Below the pieces are notes generated by a model, which saw nothing but the letters and a program-made list of their open reading frames with translations, did not search any database and had not been told where the DNA came from. Of a stretch of DNA of 64,000 nucleotides, positions 29,767-39,129 are shown piece by piece. Source of the DNA: Clostridium uliginosum (lineage in GTDB: Bacteria > Bacillota > Clostridia > Clostridiales > Clostridiaceae); assembly GCF_900112485.1 (NCBI RefSeq), contig NZ_FOMG01000001.1, forward strand, positions 186,001 through 250,000, given 5' to 3'. The position numbers were made by a program, and so were the translations under genes. Position 1 is the stretch's first letter, and every line of letters starts with the position of its first letter.

Positions 29767-31017
29767 TTAGAATCTCTCAGTCTTATACCACTTAGCTTCT
29801 CTCTTAAATAATACATCCTTTACATAATTATAAAATCCTATAACTGCAACAACTGCCCATAATTTACAATAAGTAAAATACATGATTAATATAACAAATA
29901 TATTCTTTAAATTTAATTCTCCCTTTTCAGTTGAAATTGCAACCATTATTGAAAGGTCAAATACTAAAAATGCCATAACCCATAAAAGTATCCCATATCC
30001 ACTAATATGTATATGAATTATATCTCCAAAACCTAAAATAAATAAGATATCTGATAACACACTAGCAGATAAAAAAAATAAATAAATCATAGTATAATAA
30101 AGTATGTCAAATCTAGTAACCCCTGCACTTCGCTTAAATAAATACTTGAAATTCTTGATTACAACATAAGTATTTCCCTTTGCCCATCTAGTTCTTTGTC
30201 TAATCCATACCTTTAGAGTTTGAGGTTCTTGCTCCCATGTCACAGCTAATGGCATGAATTTTATTTTATATCCCATTCTATAAATTCTAAAACTTACTTC
30301 TGTATCCTCTGTTATAGCTTTTGTGTCCCAACCATTCATTTTTTCTATTATGCTTCTTCTTACTACAAAATTAGTACCTGGAATAGTACAAAGTTTAAAA
30401 AGCTCCCATCTTCCAGCTTGTGCCATCCATTGATATGTAATTGTTTCTACATTTATAAAATTAGTTAATAAATTCTTATCTTTATTTCTACACCTAAACT
30501 TTCCAATTACTGCACCTAAGCTTTTATCTTCAACTAGTGTTTGCACTAAATATTTTAAAGCTTTAGAATCTGGAGTGTTATCAGCATCATAAACTGCTAA
30601 TACTTCTCCTTTGCTTTTTCCAAGTCCAATATTAAGTGCATTTGATTTTCCCCTTCCACCAGTTATATTATCAGTATTTATTATTATTAAATTTCTATCT
30701 GGCACACCATCTTTAATCTCTTGTAAAATTTTACATGAATTATCGCTAGAATTATCATTTATTATTATTATTTCATACTTGTCCTTAGGATAATCTAATT
30801 CTAATAACGATTTTACTGTTTTTGTGATAACTACAGCTTCATTATGAGCTGGAACCATTACTGATACAAACGGATAGTGTTGAAGTTCTTCATTCATCTT
30901 CTTATTATGTACTTTTGAATAATATATATATCCAAAAATAACTAAAATAATATTTATAAATATTATTATCCATATAACAATCAATGAATATAGTGCCATA
31001 TAATCAAATATATTCAT
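29767..31017 (-). CDS. Processive family 2 glycosyltransferase (YdaM-like)
   Basis: 416-residue membrane synthase. An N-terminal TM (about 10-34), then the GT-A domain with VMVPAHNEA, IINDNSSD, AVYDADNTPD (D,D), the acceptor TED in KAITEDTEVSF and QRTRWAKGN (QxxRW) near residue 275, then three to four C-terminal TMs. This is the cellulose/chitin/hyaluronan synthase pattern. There is no PilZ domain, so c-di-GMP control must come from another subunit. The sugar is unknown. GGAG upstream of ATG. Confidence 0.9.
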   Translation of the reverse strand: MNIFDYMALYSLIVIWIIIFINIILVIFGYIYYSKVHNKKMNEELQHYPFVSVMVPAHNEAVVITKTVKSLLELDYPKDKYEIIIINDNSSDNSCKILQEIKDGVPDRNLIIINTDNITGGRGKSNALNIGLGKSKGEVLAVYDADNTPDSKALKYLVQTLVEDKSLGAVIGKFRCRNKDKNLLTNFINVETITYQWMAQAGRWELFKLCTIPGTNFVVRRSIIEKMNGWDTKAITEDTEVSFRIYRMGYKIKFMPLAVTWEQEPQTLKVWIRQRTRWAKGNTYVVIKNFKYLFKRSAGVTRFDILYYTMIYLFFLSASVLSDILFILGFGDIIHIHISGYGILLWVMAFLVFDLSIMVAISTEKGELNLKNIFVILIMYFTYCKLWAVVAVIGFYNYVKDVLFKREAKWYKTERF

Positions 31018-31031
31018 GTTTATTTTTTCTC

Positions 31032-32504
31032 CTACTTAAAGAATTTGTTTCTGTCTATTTTAATACTTATTGAAACAATTATGATAAAAATAATTGCTAC
31101 AATAAAAGTAATCATCACTATAATTTTATTGCTCTTAGCTAAATTTATAGTAATTTCTTTATCATAACTTTTAACTTCTGCATTTATGACATTTTTATAT
31201 TCCTCACTATTAATAAACCTTTTTTGTGTTACAGCTTTATTTGATAAAAGAATTCCTTTTTTGTTGCTTTTAATATCTATGTTCTTATAATTTATATGAG
31301 CATTTATATTATAAGTACTTTTAAAATTTATATCTTTATTTATAAAATAGTCTACACAACTTTTAAACTTATCTATGCTTAATTTACTACTAACTGTTAC
31401 TGCTACATTATTATATAGTTCTTCTAAAGATTGATTGTTCTCACCATTAAATTCAACTTTTTGTATTATATTTTCATAAGGTCCATTAACGTATCTGTTA
31501 AAATCTAAAACTCCAATTTCATCATTAGACTCTAAAAACAATGTGTTACTATTTTCTAATAGTATTTTTAAATCATCTCTGTATAGATAGTATTCATTTA
31601 TATCAAGTGCAATCGGATAAACCCAATAATTTATGTAATTTTCAAAGCTCTCTTCTATATTTTTATTTATTATATTTCCACCTATTTCTCTGCTCTTTAA
31701 TGCTGGAAAACTTAAAACTATTTCTCCCCCATTTACCTGTGCATATCTTAAAACTTCTGCAAATCTCCCCATTGCTTCTAGATTTTCATTTTCAAACACT
31801 GGTGTTACTTTCATGAAAAACGGAATACCAAACTTTTTTAAATAGTTAATTTGCTCTACTAAAAGATTGAGGTCATTAAATGGAGTTACTTCATCAATGT
31901 AAAAATAGATATTATTACTTGAATTTTCTTCTTTTCTAAAAGACTGATAAACTGCATTATATATATGTCTATATTCATAATTATCAAATTCTAAAATTCG
32001 TATGTAACTTATATTATCAATTTCAGTAATTAATTTAGTAATATCATTACTTTCTTCATTATGTTTCGCTTCATTCAAATTATCCAATAATCCTTTATAT
32101 TCAATTTCTGATATTTTATATTCACCTACAAAATTTACAAAGTTTTTTCCAAGCCAAAATATTTTTTTGTTATATCTAACTAAATTTTTTTTAACTTTTT
32201 GGCTTAAACTATCATCTTTACTGCACACTATAAATATCCCATCATAACTTAATAAATCTTCATCTTCATAAGATTCTAACCTAATAATATCAACCTTTTT
32301 TCCAGTAGCTAATGCTAATTTATTTACATCATTTAAAACATTCTTTTCTTCTCCATATTCTTTATAAGCATCGTACAAAATTAATACCTTAGCTACATTA
32401 TCATCACTATAAGCTACATTTACAAAAAATAGACTATTTATAATAATAAAAATTTCTAATACGAATATCCATTTATAATCAAATAATTTATTCTTGTATA
32501 TCAT
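31032..32504 (-). CDS. DUF2334 protein (YdaL-like)
   Basis: 490 residues from the ATG at 32504; a TTG at 32510 is less likely, as AAGGAAG sits 6 nt before the ATG. N-terminal anchor (about 13-32), an N-terminal NAD-like fold (AKVLILYDAYKEYGEE), then a DUF2334 domain resembling polysaccharide deacetylases (FYIDEVTPFNDLNLL, IPFFMKVTPVF, EIVLSFPAL) and a C-terminal TM near 465-483. Canonical deacetylase metal residues are not obvious. Overlaps the upstream receptor gene by 17 bp. Confidence 0.8.
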   Translation of the reverse strand: MIYKNKLFDYKWIFVLEIFIIINSLFFVNVAYSDDNVAKVLILYDAYKEYGEEKNVLNDVNKLALATGKKVDIIRLESYEDEDLLSYDGIFIVCSKDDSLSQKVKKNLVRYNKKIFWLGKNFVNFVGEYKISEIEYKGLLDNLNEAKHNEESNDITKLITEIDNISYIRILEFDNYEYRHIYNAVYQSFRKEENSSNNIYFYIDEVTPFNDLNLLVEQINYLKKFGIPFFMKVTPVFENENLEAMGRFAEVLRYAQVNGGEIVLSFPALKSREIGGNIINKNIEESFENYINYWVYPIALDINEYYLYRDDLKILLENSNTLFLESNDEIGVLDFNRYVNGPYENIIQKVEFNGENNQSLEELYNNVAVTVSSKLSIDKFKSCVDYFINKDINFKSTYNINAHINYKNIDIKSNKKGILLSNKAVTQKRFINSEEYKNVINAEVKSYDKEITINLAKSNKIIVMITFIVAIIFIIIVSISIKIDRNKFFK

Positions 32505-33342
32505 ACTCAACTTCCTTTTCCGCCAGTTTTAAAAATGTCATAACATCATCTATGGATTCATCAAAAGTGTAAGTTCCAATTTGAATATCTAAATTAATAT
32601 TCTTATAAATTGAATCTTTTATAAATTCAAAATTATTAATATTTTCTCTAAATCTATTTTTGACAATTTTAGAACCTTCCTCATTTGTAATAGTTATAAA
32701 TGCCAATGTCCTGTCATTTACTATATATTTTACATCTTCTTCTCTTAATGATTTATCAAAAACATAACAAGCTTGAATTAATAATTCTCTATATTTTTCC
32801 CTTCCTAAAATACTTTTTAATTTATCACTAAATTTAAATTTAACCATAATTAATGTTACAGGTAACTTATGTCGCTTACTTATTTTCATATATATTGGTA
32901 GCTCCATCATTAATGCTCTATTATTTCTTATGCCTGTGCTTTGATCAATCATTATAAGTTTTGAATTTTCTTCTTCTAGTATTCCTACTTTTATTTGTAG
33001 TTGCATTATATTTTTTGATAACAAAGATATTATTAATGCTGTAATTGGAATTAATATAAGCCAGTAATATGTATTAAAGTTAATATCAACATTATTTACA
33101 ATTTTAATATATAAATTAAAACTCATATAACAAAAATCACATATTAAAGTTAATACTAGTGCAAGTGTAACATTTGTATAATAACTTACAACTCCAATTA
33201 TCATAACAACTGTAAGCATGAAATAATTCTCAAATGAATTAACAAAATCAAAAATTTTAAAACCCATACAAACCATAAAAAAATATGCTATTAAAATTGT
33301 TATCAAAATATCAACTTTTTTTCTAACATCTACTTCATTCAT
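32488..33342 (-). CDS. Membrane protein with degenerate GGDEF domain (YdaK-like)
   Basis: 284 residues: four TM segments (about 10-120), a short coiled coil, then a GGDEF-type domain from DQSTGIRNNRAL (the DxLTGLxNRR motif). At the active site the GGDEF loop reads NDRTL, so no cyclase activity is expected. The inhibitory site RxxD is kept as REED exactly five residues before it. This matches YdaK of Bacillus subtilis, a c-di-GMP receptor. It should confer c-di-GMP control on the following synthase genes. Confidence 0.82.
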   Translation of the reverse strand: MNEVDVRKKVDILITILIAYFFMVCMGFKIFDFVNSFENYFMLTVVMIIGVVSYYTNVTLALVLTLICDFCYMSFNLYIKIVNNVDINFNTYYWLILIPITALIISLLSKNIMQLQIKVGILEEENSKLIMIDQSTGIRNNRALMMELPIYMKISKRHKLPVTLIMVKFKFSDKLKSILGREKYRELLIQACYVFDKSLREEDVKYIVNDRTLAFITITNEEGSKIVKNRFRENINNFEFIKDSIYKNINLDIQIGTYTFDESIDDVMTFLKLAEKEVEYDIQE

Positions 33343-33355
33343 ATTCTATATCACC

Positions 33356-34810
33356 TTATGCTTTCTTTAGCATTAAACTAATTAAATAGATAAATATTAA
33401 ATCAAATGTCATATTATACATAAATACATGTTTTGCTAAATCTGCATCTCCTGCACCTATCACTGAAATAATTACTTGAGAAAATCCTACTAAAAATATA
33501 TAAAAATACGCTTCTTGTATAAAGATCTCCTTAATATTTTTATCTCTTTTACATTTTATAAACCTTCTTATAGAAATATATAAATAAATAGCTATTGTAA
33601 CTAATGAAAAAAGTATATTCTTGGGTATAATTTTATCTTTAAAAGTACTCCATAAAGCAAAAAAATAAGATTTTTGACCAAATGTTTTATTTGCTTTTTT
33701 TTCATAATTTCCTATAACCTCTGGTCTAATTGAATAAGAATTTGAAAAACTTGCCTTTGCCATTTTTAGTATTACTTTCGGATGAGTAACGTAATATGAT
33801 AGTATCTTCCCTATTGGAAATTTCTTATAATAATCATCAATTAGATCTTTATCATATAAATCTGTTAATGTAGTTTCTTCAAAAAAGTTTGTATCTTTTA
33901 ATAATGAATATTGACTACTTATATTAAAATTTTTTAAAATTTCGTCTGGATTATCTTCATTTAATAATATTCCTCTATTCATAGCATGGTAACTATTAAT
34001 ATATTTAAAATCTCCAGTTATAGATTCATAAAACACTGCTGAGCTTATTATAAAAATTATAAATAAAATAAAACTTATTCCTTTTAATATTTTTTGTTTT
34101 TTTAAAGTTCCTATTTTAGCAAAAATAAACGCTATTAAAATGCCAACTGGTGCTAATTGTTGCTTTGCACCAAAAAATAAAAATGATGAAACTCCAAATA
34201 AAAACAATGTGCAAACATTAACTTTATCAAATTCTATCATGTACATAAGTATTCCAATGCTTAATAAGAAGCAACAAATATTAACCCCTTCTCCAAAAAA
34301 CGAATTATAATATGCAAAATATCCTGTATCACAAAATATTAAAGTAATTAATAACACAATTATCATTTTATATTTAGGCTTATCTATTTTATTAATTAAA
34401 ACCTTAACTAGTAAATAAATTCCTGTTGCTTGAATTAATAAAAATAAGGCTGACATAAATCTAATATCTAAAATATAGTCTTTATTAAAGAGCTCATCTA
34501 TAAACACTGCTATTTTTATAAAAATTGATTGAGTTGATATCAATATCTTTGCGTAATCATTATTATATTTATATATTCCATAATCTTTATTAAAATAGCC
34601 TAAAAATATATCCTTATCTTCTTTATTTATATGATAGACTCCATTTTGATTCATAACTCTATAAAAATCTCCATTATCTGCCATACCTATAATTGGTGAT
34701 ACAAATAAAGTGAAAATTCCTATAATAATAACTAGAGAAGCAGCTAAAAATGGATAATTAATTTTGTTAAATATCTTATTAACTTTAAAATATAATACAG
34801 ATTTTTTCAC
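33356..34810 (-). CDS. Polytopic membrane protein, GT-C-like
   Basis: 484 residues starting at GTG, with about 10-12 hydrophobic segments. After the first TM an outside loop has MADNGDFYRVMNQNGVYH, an acidic motif reminiscent of GT-C glycosyltransferases that use polyprenyl-linked sugars. I do not recognise the exact family. It is first in the exopolysaccharide operon, where Bacillus has the hydrolase ydaJ instead, and may decorate the polymer or make its precursor. Function is inferred from context only. Confidence 0.65.
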   Translation of the reverse strand: MKKSVLYFKVNKIFNKINYPFLAASLVIIIGIFTLFVSPIIGMADNGDFYRVMNQNGVYHINKEDKDIFLGYFNKDYGIYKYNNDYAKILISTQSIFIKIAVFIDELFNKDYILDIRFMSALFLLIQATGIYLLVKVLINKIDKPKYKMIIVLLITLIFCDTGYFAYYNSFFGEGVNICCFLLSIGILMYMIEFDKVNVCTLFLFGVSSFLFFGAKQQLAPVGILIAFIFAKIGTLKKQKILKGISFILFIIFIISSAVFYESITGDFKYINSYHAMNRGILLNEDNPDEILKNFNISSQYSLLKDTNFFEETTLTDLYDKDLIDDYYKKFPIGKILSYYVTHPKVILKMAKASFSNSYSIRPEVIGNYEKKANKTFGQKSYFFALWSTFKDKIIPKNILFSLVTIAIYLYISIRRFIKCKRDKNIKEIFIQEAYFYIFLVGFSQVIISVIGAGDADLAKHVFMYNMTFDLIFIYLISLMLKKA

Positions 34811-35073
34811 TGTATTTCACAACCTCTCTATACTTAAAATAAAACACCTTAAATTTATATTTATATTTGCTAAAAACATTATATAAATATATTATTATCA
34901 AATTTTGTTTAATTATATATTTTCTAAAAACTTTCTTCATAATAATTGTACAGAAGATTTAATATCATGAAGAATATACCTAAACAAATTTATAATATAA
35001 GGAATTGTAAAATAAATAACTATTAAAAAGTACATAATATAATTATATTTTTATATTTCAGAGCATGAATTTT

Positions 35074-35117
35074 ATTGATATTGTTATATATGTATTACAA
35101 TATATAACAATATCAAT
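35074..35117. repeat. 44-bp hairpin from family-B arms
   Basis: ATTGATATTGTTATATAT and its exact complement flank an 8-nt loop. The arm equals the subterminal TGTTGATATTGTTATATAA of the family-B element, so this looks like an internally deleted copy. Confidence 0.7.
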
Positions 35118-35168
35118 GCGGTTTTTAACAAGCACTTATTAATAAGTTTAAAATTAAAACTTTAGTAC

Positions 35169-35210
35169 TAAGGCACATCTTGAGACTGTTATTTTATTTA
35201 ATGTGCCTTA
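35169..35210. repeat. Mini family-A inverted repeat
   Basis: TAAGGCACAT and ATGTGCCTTA form exact ends of a 42-bp remnant that also keeps GACTGTTATTTTATTTAA. It sits only 17 nt before the acyltransferase start codon, within its presumed leader. Confidence 0.7.
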
Positions 35211-35227
35211 ATAATATGGAGGAAAAA

Positions 35228-36328
35228 ATGAGACGAAATGAAATTGATTGGATTAGAAATATATGTGTATTATTATTATTATTTCTCTTCCATACTGCTT
35301 CTATATTTACATATTATGAACCTTGGTACATTATTTCTGAAAATAAAAGTTGGTTAGCAACCATAATTTATATCTTATGCGTTCCTTGGCACATGCCTAT
35401 ATTATTCTTTTTAGCTGGTGCATCAACAAAATTTTCTTTAGATCATAGAAGTAAAAAAATATATATTCAAGAAAGAATAAAAAGATTATTTGTTCCGTTT
35501 ATATTTGGAATGCTAATTTTAGTACCACCTCAAGGTTATTTTGGAATACTTCAAAGAGGAAGAAATGTAGAAAGTTATTTTCAACAATGGAAATATTTTT
35601 GGAGTAATGTAACTAATATACCTTATGATGGTAGCTGGGGACCAGCTCATCTGTGGTTTATATTATATTTAGTTATTATTTCTTCATTTGCTTTAGTTAT
35701 TATTAGAAGTTTAAAAAAAGAGTTTATGCAGAAATTTTTACTAAGACTTAAATGTAAGCTATGTAGTAGGTATTCCTTAATTTTTATGATACTAATATTG
35801 TCCATTGCTGATGCTACTCATTTAGCAATTGCCGAAAAAAATATATTAACATTATTAATAGTATTTTTAATGGGATATATTGTTTACGATGATACAGATT
35901 ATTTGGATTATATAGACAAACATAAAAGAAAAAGTTTATTCATAACTTTCTGTTTGATTGTACCTTATATAAAAGTTATTTTATATTATTACAATATAAA
36001 TGACAGTTCTAATTTAGGATTAGAAACAATATTATCTGTACTGAGAAATGCTATTATGATAACGACTATTGTAACTATTATTGGATATGGCAGGAAGTAT
36101 TTATATAAAGGCGGAAAGGTTCTTAAATATTTCAATAAGGCTTGTTTTCCAGTATACATATTACATCAAACAGTTATTGTAATACTTGGATATTTTCTTC
36201 TTAAGCTTAAATTACCTATTTATTTATCAATTTTAATAATTATAGTGAGTTCAGTAATTATAACATTTGGTATTTATGAAATTTTGAGGAGAATAAAACC
36301 AATGAGATTTTTACTTGGAATTAAGTAG
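35228..36328 (+). CDS. Acyltransferase family 3 membrane protein
   Basis: 366 residues from ATG 35228 (MRRNEIDWIRNICV), with GGAGG 5 nt upstream; the longer open frame from 35180 starts inside a repeat and is rejected. About ten TM helices, with the family pattern EIDWIRNICVLLLLFLFHTA (the conserved His), PWHMPILFFLAGAS and GPAHLWFILYL. Such proteins O-acetylate or O-acylate surface sugars. It is divergent from the exopolysaccharide operon and may modify that polymer (inference). Confidence 0.88.
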   Translation: MRRNEIDWIRNICVLLLLFLFHTASIFTYYEPWYIISENKSWLATIIYILCVPWHMPILFFLAGASTKFSLDHRSKKIYIQERIKRLFVPFIFGMLILVPPQGYFGILQRGRNVESYFQQWKYFWSNVTNIPYDGSWGPAHLWFILYLVIISSFALVIIRSLKKEFMQKFLLRLKCKLCSRYSLIFMILILSIADATHLAIAEKNILTLLIVFLMGYIVYDDTDYLDYIDKHKRKSLFITFCLIVPYIKVILYYYNINDSSNLGLETILSVLRNAIMITTIVTIIGYGRKYLYKGGKVLKYFNKACFPVYILHQTVIVILGYFLLKLKLPIYLSILIIIVSSVIITFGIYEILRRIKPMRFLLGIK

Positions 36329-36446
36329 AATAAGGAATTTTAACACTTCCTTATATCTTCCTTAGCAACTTTTGTATTTATTAAAATACGTTTTTCATCT
36401 AAAATTCCTTTATTTAGGTATTGTAAAATAAATAAAATGAGCCCCA

Positions 36447-36679
36447 TTAGGCACATGAAAAAAAATAACAAGTCCAAAATTGCCATAAATATTTTTCATC
36501 AGGCAAGGAGACGAATTGCCCTCATAGCAGGCCTATTAGGTCAATTTGCCGATGAGCAGAGAACCAAAATCTATGATTTTGTGTGAATCGCTTACTCAGT
36601 GAGCGTATGCGAATCGAGCTTCCTATGATGGAAAATAGGCTGGCAAATGGACTTGTTATTTTTTTGATTGTGCCTTAAG
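36447..36679. repeat. Family-A variant with a long structured interior
   Basis: The ends ATTAGGCACATGAAAA/AATAACAAGTCC and GGACTTGTTATTTTTTT/ATTGTGCCTTAA are family A, but the about 180-bp interior is different and less AT-rich. Its arms continue to pair (AATTGCCA with TGGCAAAT, ATTTTTCATCAGG with CCTATGATGGAAAAT), and the centre has CGCTTACTCAGTGAGCG. The whole element can fold into one branched hairpin. No ORF. Confidence 0.75.
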
Positions 36680-36737
36680 TAGATTTCACAATAATTACTA
36701 TTGTAAAATCTATTTATTAGGGCTCATTTTAATTTTT

Positions 36738-36961
36738 GGCTCTGTTTTAGAATAGTGTTGATATTGTTATATAATAGCGAACTGACATTGAAATTTGCTT
36801 TGTAGAACTCTTAATGGATATTTGTACTATTAATTGCTTGTCACAATCTTTGATTGGGAACATGCATTAATAGAACTAATATTCATTTTAGAGTTCTTAA
36901 AGTAAATTTCATCGTCCACGAGCTTTATATAACAATATCAACACTCAGCTAAAACAGAGCC
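36738..36961. mobile_element. Family-B MITE, complete, with 8-bp target duplication
   Basis: 224 bp between GGCTCTGTTTTAG and its complement. The inverted arms extend as TGTTGATATTGTTATATAA and, imperfectly, about 90 bp inward. TAATTTTT flanks both sides exactly (36730-36737, 36962-36969), a target duplication. No transposase is encoded. The 8-bp duplication and GG-ended repeat recall IS6 or ISL3 type elements; the parent is not in the window. Confidence 0.85.
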
Positions 36962-36967
36962 TAATTT

Positions 36968-37204
36968 TTAAATAATAGAATAGTGAATAATCCTAATAAG
37001 TATCAATGTTATTATTAATAACAGTTTATAAGTGAAATTATTTGGTATTTTAAATCCTTCATCATCTTCTTCACTTTGTTTTTCTTTTACCATATCTATT
37101 AGATCTGAGACTATTGAAAAAAATAGCACTGCTATCAAAAAAATATATACAAATATATTCACCTGCTTTTCACATCCATAATATTCTTTATATAATATAT
37201 GCAT
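36968..37204 (-). CDS. Small membrane protein, hypothetical
   Basis: 78 residues with two hydrophobic helices (about 15-37 and 58-76) joined by an acidic linker KEKQSEEDDEGFKIPNN. I do not recognise it. The start (MHILYKEYY) lacks a good ribosome site. The family-B MITE is inserted right at its stop codon: the TAA lies inside the target duplication, so the original C-terminus may have been slightly different. Confidence 0.5.
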   Translation of the reverse strand: MHILYKEYYGCEKQVNIFVYIFLIAVLFFSIVSDLIDMVKEKQSEEDDEGFKIPNNFTYKLLLIITLILIRIIHYSII

Positions 37205-37251
37205 TCTTTAAGCAGTTTACTAACCTTATAACTCTTGTACTGTTATTTTTT

Positions 37252-37755
37252 TTAGATGCCTAAAATTAATTTTTTATACTTATTTTGAATTAATTTAAAT
37301 ACAGGTATTCCTAAAATTGTTACCACAACAAATTCTCCTATTGCAACTTCCCCTATTGATAACAAAAGTGGTACATCCAATAAATAATTAAGCATGCATC
37401 CAATAATTAATCCATTAAATATTGTTGGCCATAATGATGCAATAAATAAGGCTATTTTATTGTTTTTACTATATTTAGATGTTAAAGAAATAGCAGATAC
37501 ACTAATAAATGTAGCTAGTGTTCCAAAAACCACATCCATCATTCCATTTGGACCAAGTAAATTTGCAATAAAACAGCCTAATGTAAGTCCACCAATATAA
37601 AATGGATCAAAAAATGCTAATAAAACCATTATTTCTGATATTCTAAATTGAATATTCCCATAACTTATAGGCGCTAAAGCAAAGGTTAATGCTGCATAAA
37701 GTGCTGCTATAATTGCTGTCCTTACTAATCTTTTAATTGTATTGTCTTTTACCAT
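37252..37755 (-). CDS. queT: QueT family queuosine precursor transporter
   Basis: 167-residue S-component-like membrane protein with five to six helices. RTAIIAALYAALTFALAPISYGNIQFRISE (read as two parts) and GPNGMMDVVFGTLATFIS are the QueT hallmarks. It imports preQ1/preQ0-type precursors, probably with ECF modules encoded elsewhere. TTAGGAGGAAT precedes the ATG. A preQ1-I riboswitch and terminator lie in its leader, which supports the substrate. Confidence 0.93.
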   Translation of the reverse strand: MVKDNTIKRLVRTAIIAALYAALTFALAPISYGNIQFRISEIMVLLAFFDPFYIGGLTLGCFIANLLGPNGMMDVVFGTLATFISVSAISLTSKYSKNNKIALFIASLWPTIFNGLIIGCMLNYLLDVPLLLSIGEVAIGEFVVVTILGIPVFKLIQNKYKKLILGI

Positions 37756-37898
37756 TTAAAATATTCCTCCTAAAGATTTTAATTATAATTTAAGCATTCT
37801 AAATAAAATAAATAGATAATAATTATTAATATTACTAAAAACATATAAAGATAATAATCTATTAACTTTTTTTATAATAACTTAAACAAAATAACCAT

Positions 37899-38040
37899 AA
37901 AAAAATCGTAGGATCTTAATCCTACGACAAATAAAACATAACAAATTTAAAAAACTTTTAGTGAAAAATACATAAAAGTCCTAATATTCATTAATTATTA
38001 ACCGTAGTTTTGTTTTAAGTCAGGAGGCTCACGAACTGAC
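37899..38040 (-). promoter_or_regulatory. preQ1-I riboswitch and terminator upstream of queT
   Basis: On the minus strand GTCAG-TTCGTGAGCCTCC-TGAC (38019-38040) is the hairpin, followed by the A-rich tail TTAAAACAAAACTACGG, as in class I preQ1 aptamers; loop CGU can pair with tail ACG as P2. Terminator TCGTAGGAT/ATCCTACGA with seven or more Ts lies at 37899-37927. Tail CTACG can also pair with CGTAG of the terminator arm, giving an antiterminator when no ligand is bound. Expect shut-off of queT by preQ1. Confidence 0.78.
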
Positions 38041-38139
38041 CATATATTAAATTTAATTCATATACTTAAAATTGTATCAATTAATCTTAGATATTACAAT
38101 CTTTCTTTGTTATTCTTTTGAATATTCCTTGTTAAAAGA

Positions 38140-39129
38140 TTATTTTTCATATCCATTTTTATTGTTTATATGCCACATCCATGCATCTTCTATAATCTTC
38201 TTTATGTTTGTTCTAGTTGGATTCCATCCCAAAATATTTCTAGCTTTATCTGAAGATGCTACTAATTTGCTAGGATCTCCTGCTCTTCTTTCTCCTATTT
38301 TAGCTGGAATAGGATGTTTTGTAACTTCTCTTGATGCCTCTATTATTTCTTTTACAGAAAAGCCTTGACTACTTCCTAAATTGAAAATATTACTTTCTCC
38401 ACCAGAAATTAAATATTTCATAGCTAAAATGTGAGCTTCTATTAAGTCCTCTACATGAACATAGTCCCTTACACATGTACCATCTTCAGTATCATAATCT
38501 TCTCCATATATAGTTATAAAATCTCTTTTTCCTAGTGCTACTTGAAGTACTATAGGAATTAAATGAGTTTCTGGATTATGATCTTCTCCAATGCTTCCAC
38601 CGTCTCTTGCACCTGCAACATTAAAGTAACGAAGAGATACATATTTCATTCCATATGCTTTATCACACCACTTCATTATTTTTTCCATAGTAAGTTTTGT
38701 TTCTCCATAAGGATTTGTAGGTTTAGTTTCCATATCTTCTGTTATTGGAATTTGTTTTGGTTCTCCATAAGTTGCTGCGCTTGATGAGAAAACTATATTT
38801 TTTACTTTAAATTCATTCATAACTTGAAGTAATATTTGTGTACCATATACATTGTTATTAAAATATTTAATTGGGTTTGTCATAGATTCTCCAACTAAAG
38901 AGTTTGCAGCAAAGTGAATAACTGCTTCAAATTTTTCTTTTTTAAAGACATCTCTTAAAAATTCTACATCTCTTATGTCTCCTTTATAAAATTTAGCTTT
39001 TTTATTTATTGCATCTTCATGTCCTGTTTGAAGGCTGTCCACAACTACTACATCATAATCATTATCTATTAATTGATTTACTGCGTGAGATCCTATGTAT
39101 CCTGCGCCACCTAAAACTAAAATACTCAT
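38140..39129 (-). CDS. galE: UDP-glucose 4-epimerase
   Basis: Interconverts UDP-glucose and UDP-galactose. Start at ATG 39129 (MSILVLGGAGYIGSH) with GGAG 9 nt upstream, not at 39144, giving 329 residues. GGAGYIGS is the NAD-binding Rossmann motif; SSAATYG holds the catalytic Ser/Thr and YGETKLTME the Tyr-xxx-Lys pair; RYFNVAGA and GEDYDTEDGTCVRDYVHVEDL (in two parts) are substrate-site blocks. May provide UDP-sugars for surface polysaccharide. Confidence 0.95.
   Translation of the reverse strand: MSILVLGGAGYIGSHAVNQLIDNDYDVVVVDSLQTGHEDAINKKAKFYKGDIRDVEFLRDVFKKEKFEAVIHFAANSLVGESMTNPIKYFNNNVYGTQILLQVMNEFKVKNIVFSSSAATYGEPKQIPITEDMETKPTNPYGETKLTMEKIMKWCDKAYGMKYVSLRYFNVAGARDGGSIGEDHNPETHLIPIVLQVALGKRDFITIYGEDYDTEDGTCVRDYVHVEDLIEAHILAMKYLISGGESNIFNLGSSQGFSVKEIIEASREVTKHPIPAKIGERRAGDPSKLVASSDKARNILGWNPTRTNIKKIIEDAWMWHINNKNGYEK

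Larger units (their letters stand above)
34811..35227. other. Divergent intergenic region with repeat remnants
   Basis: About 415 nt between the exopolysaccharide operon and the acyltransferase gene. It contains a 44-bp hairpin made of two family-B arms and a 42-bp mini family-A inverted repeat close to the acyltransferase ribosome site. Promoters are hidden in AT-rich DNA. Confidence 0.5.
36329..36967. other. 640-bp repeat-filled intergenic region
   Basis: Holds a 233-bp family-A variant and a complete family-B MITE (separate entries). At about 36360-36420 the acyltransferase 3' flank is AT-rich with no clear terminator, so the family-A element may fill that role. Confidence 0.6.

Noticed and set aside
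35180..35227. Longer acyltransferase start
   Set aside because: It would begin inside a mini repeat and remove the ribosome site GGAGG placed for 35228.
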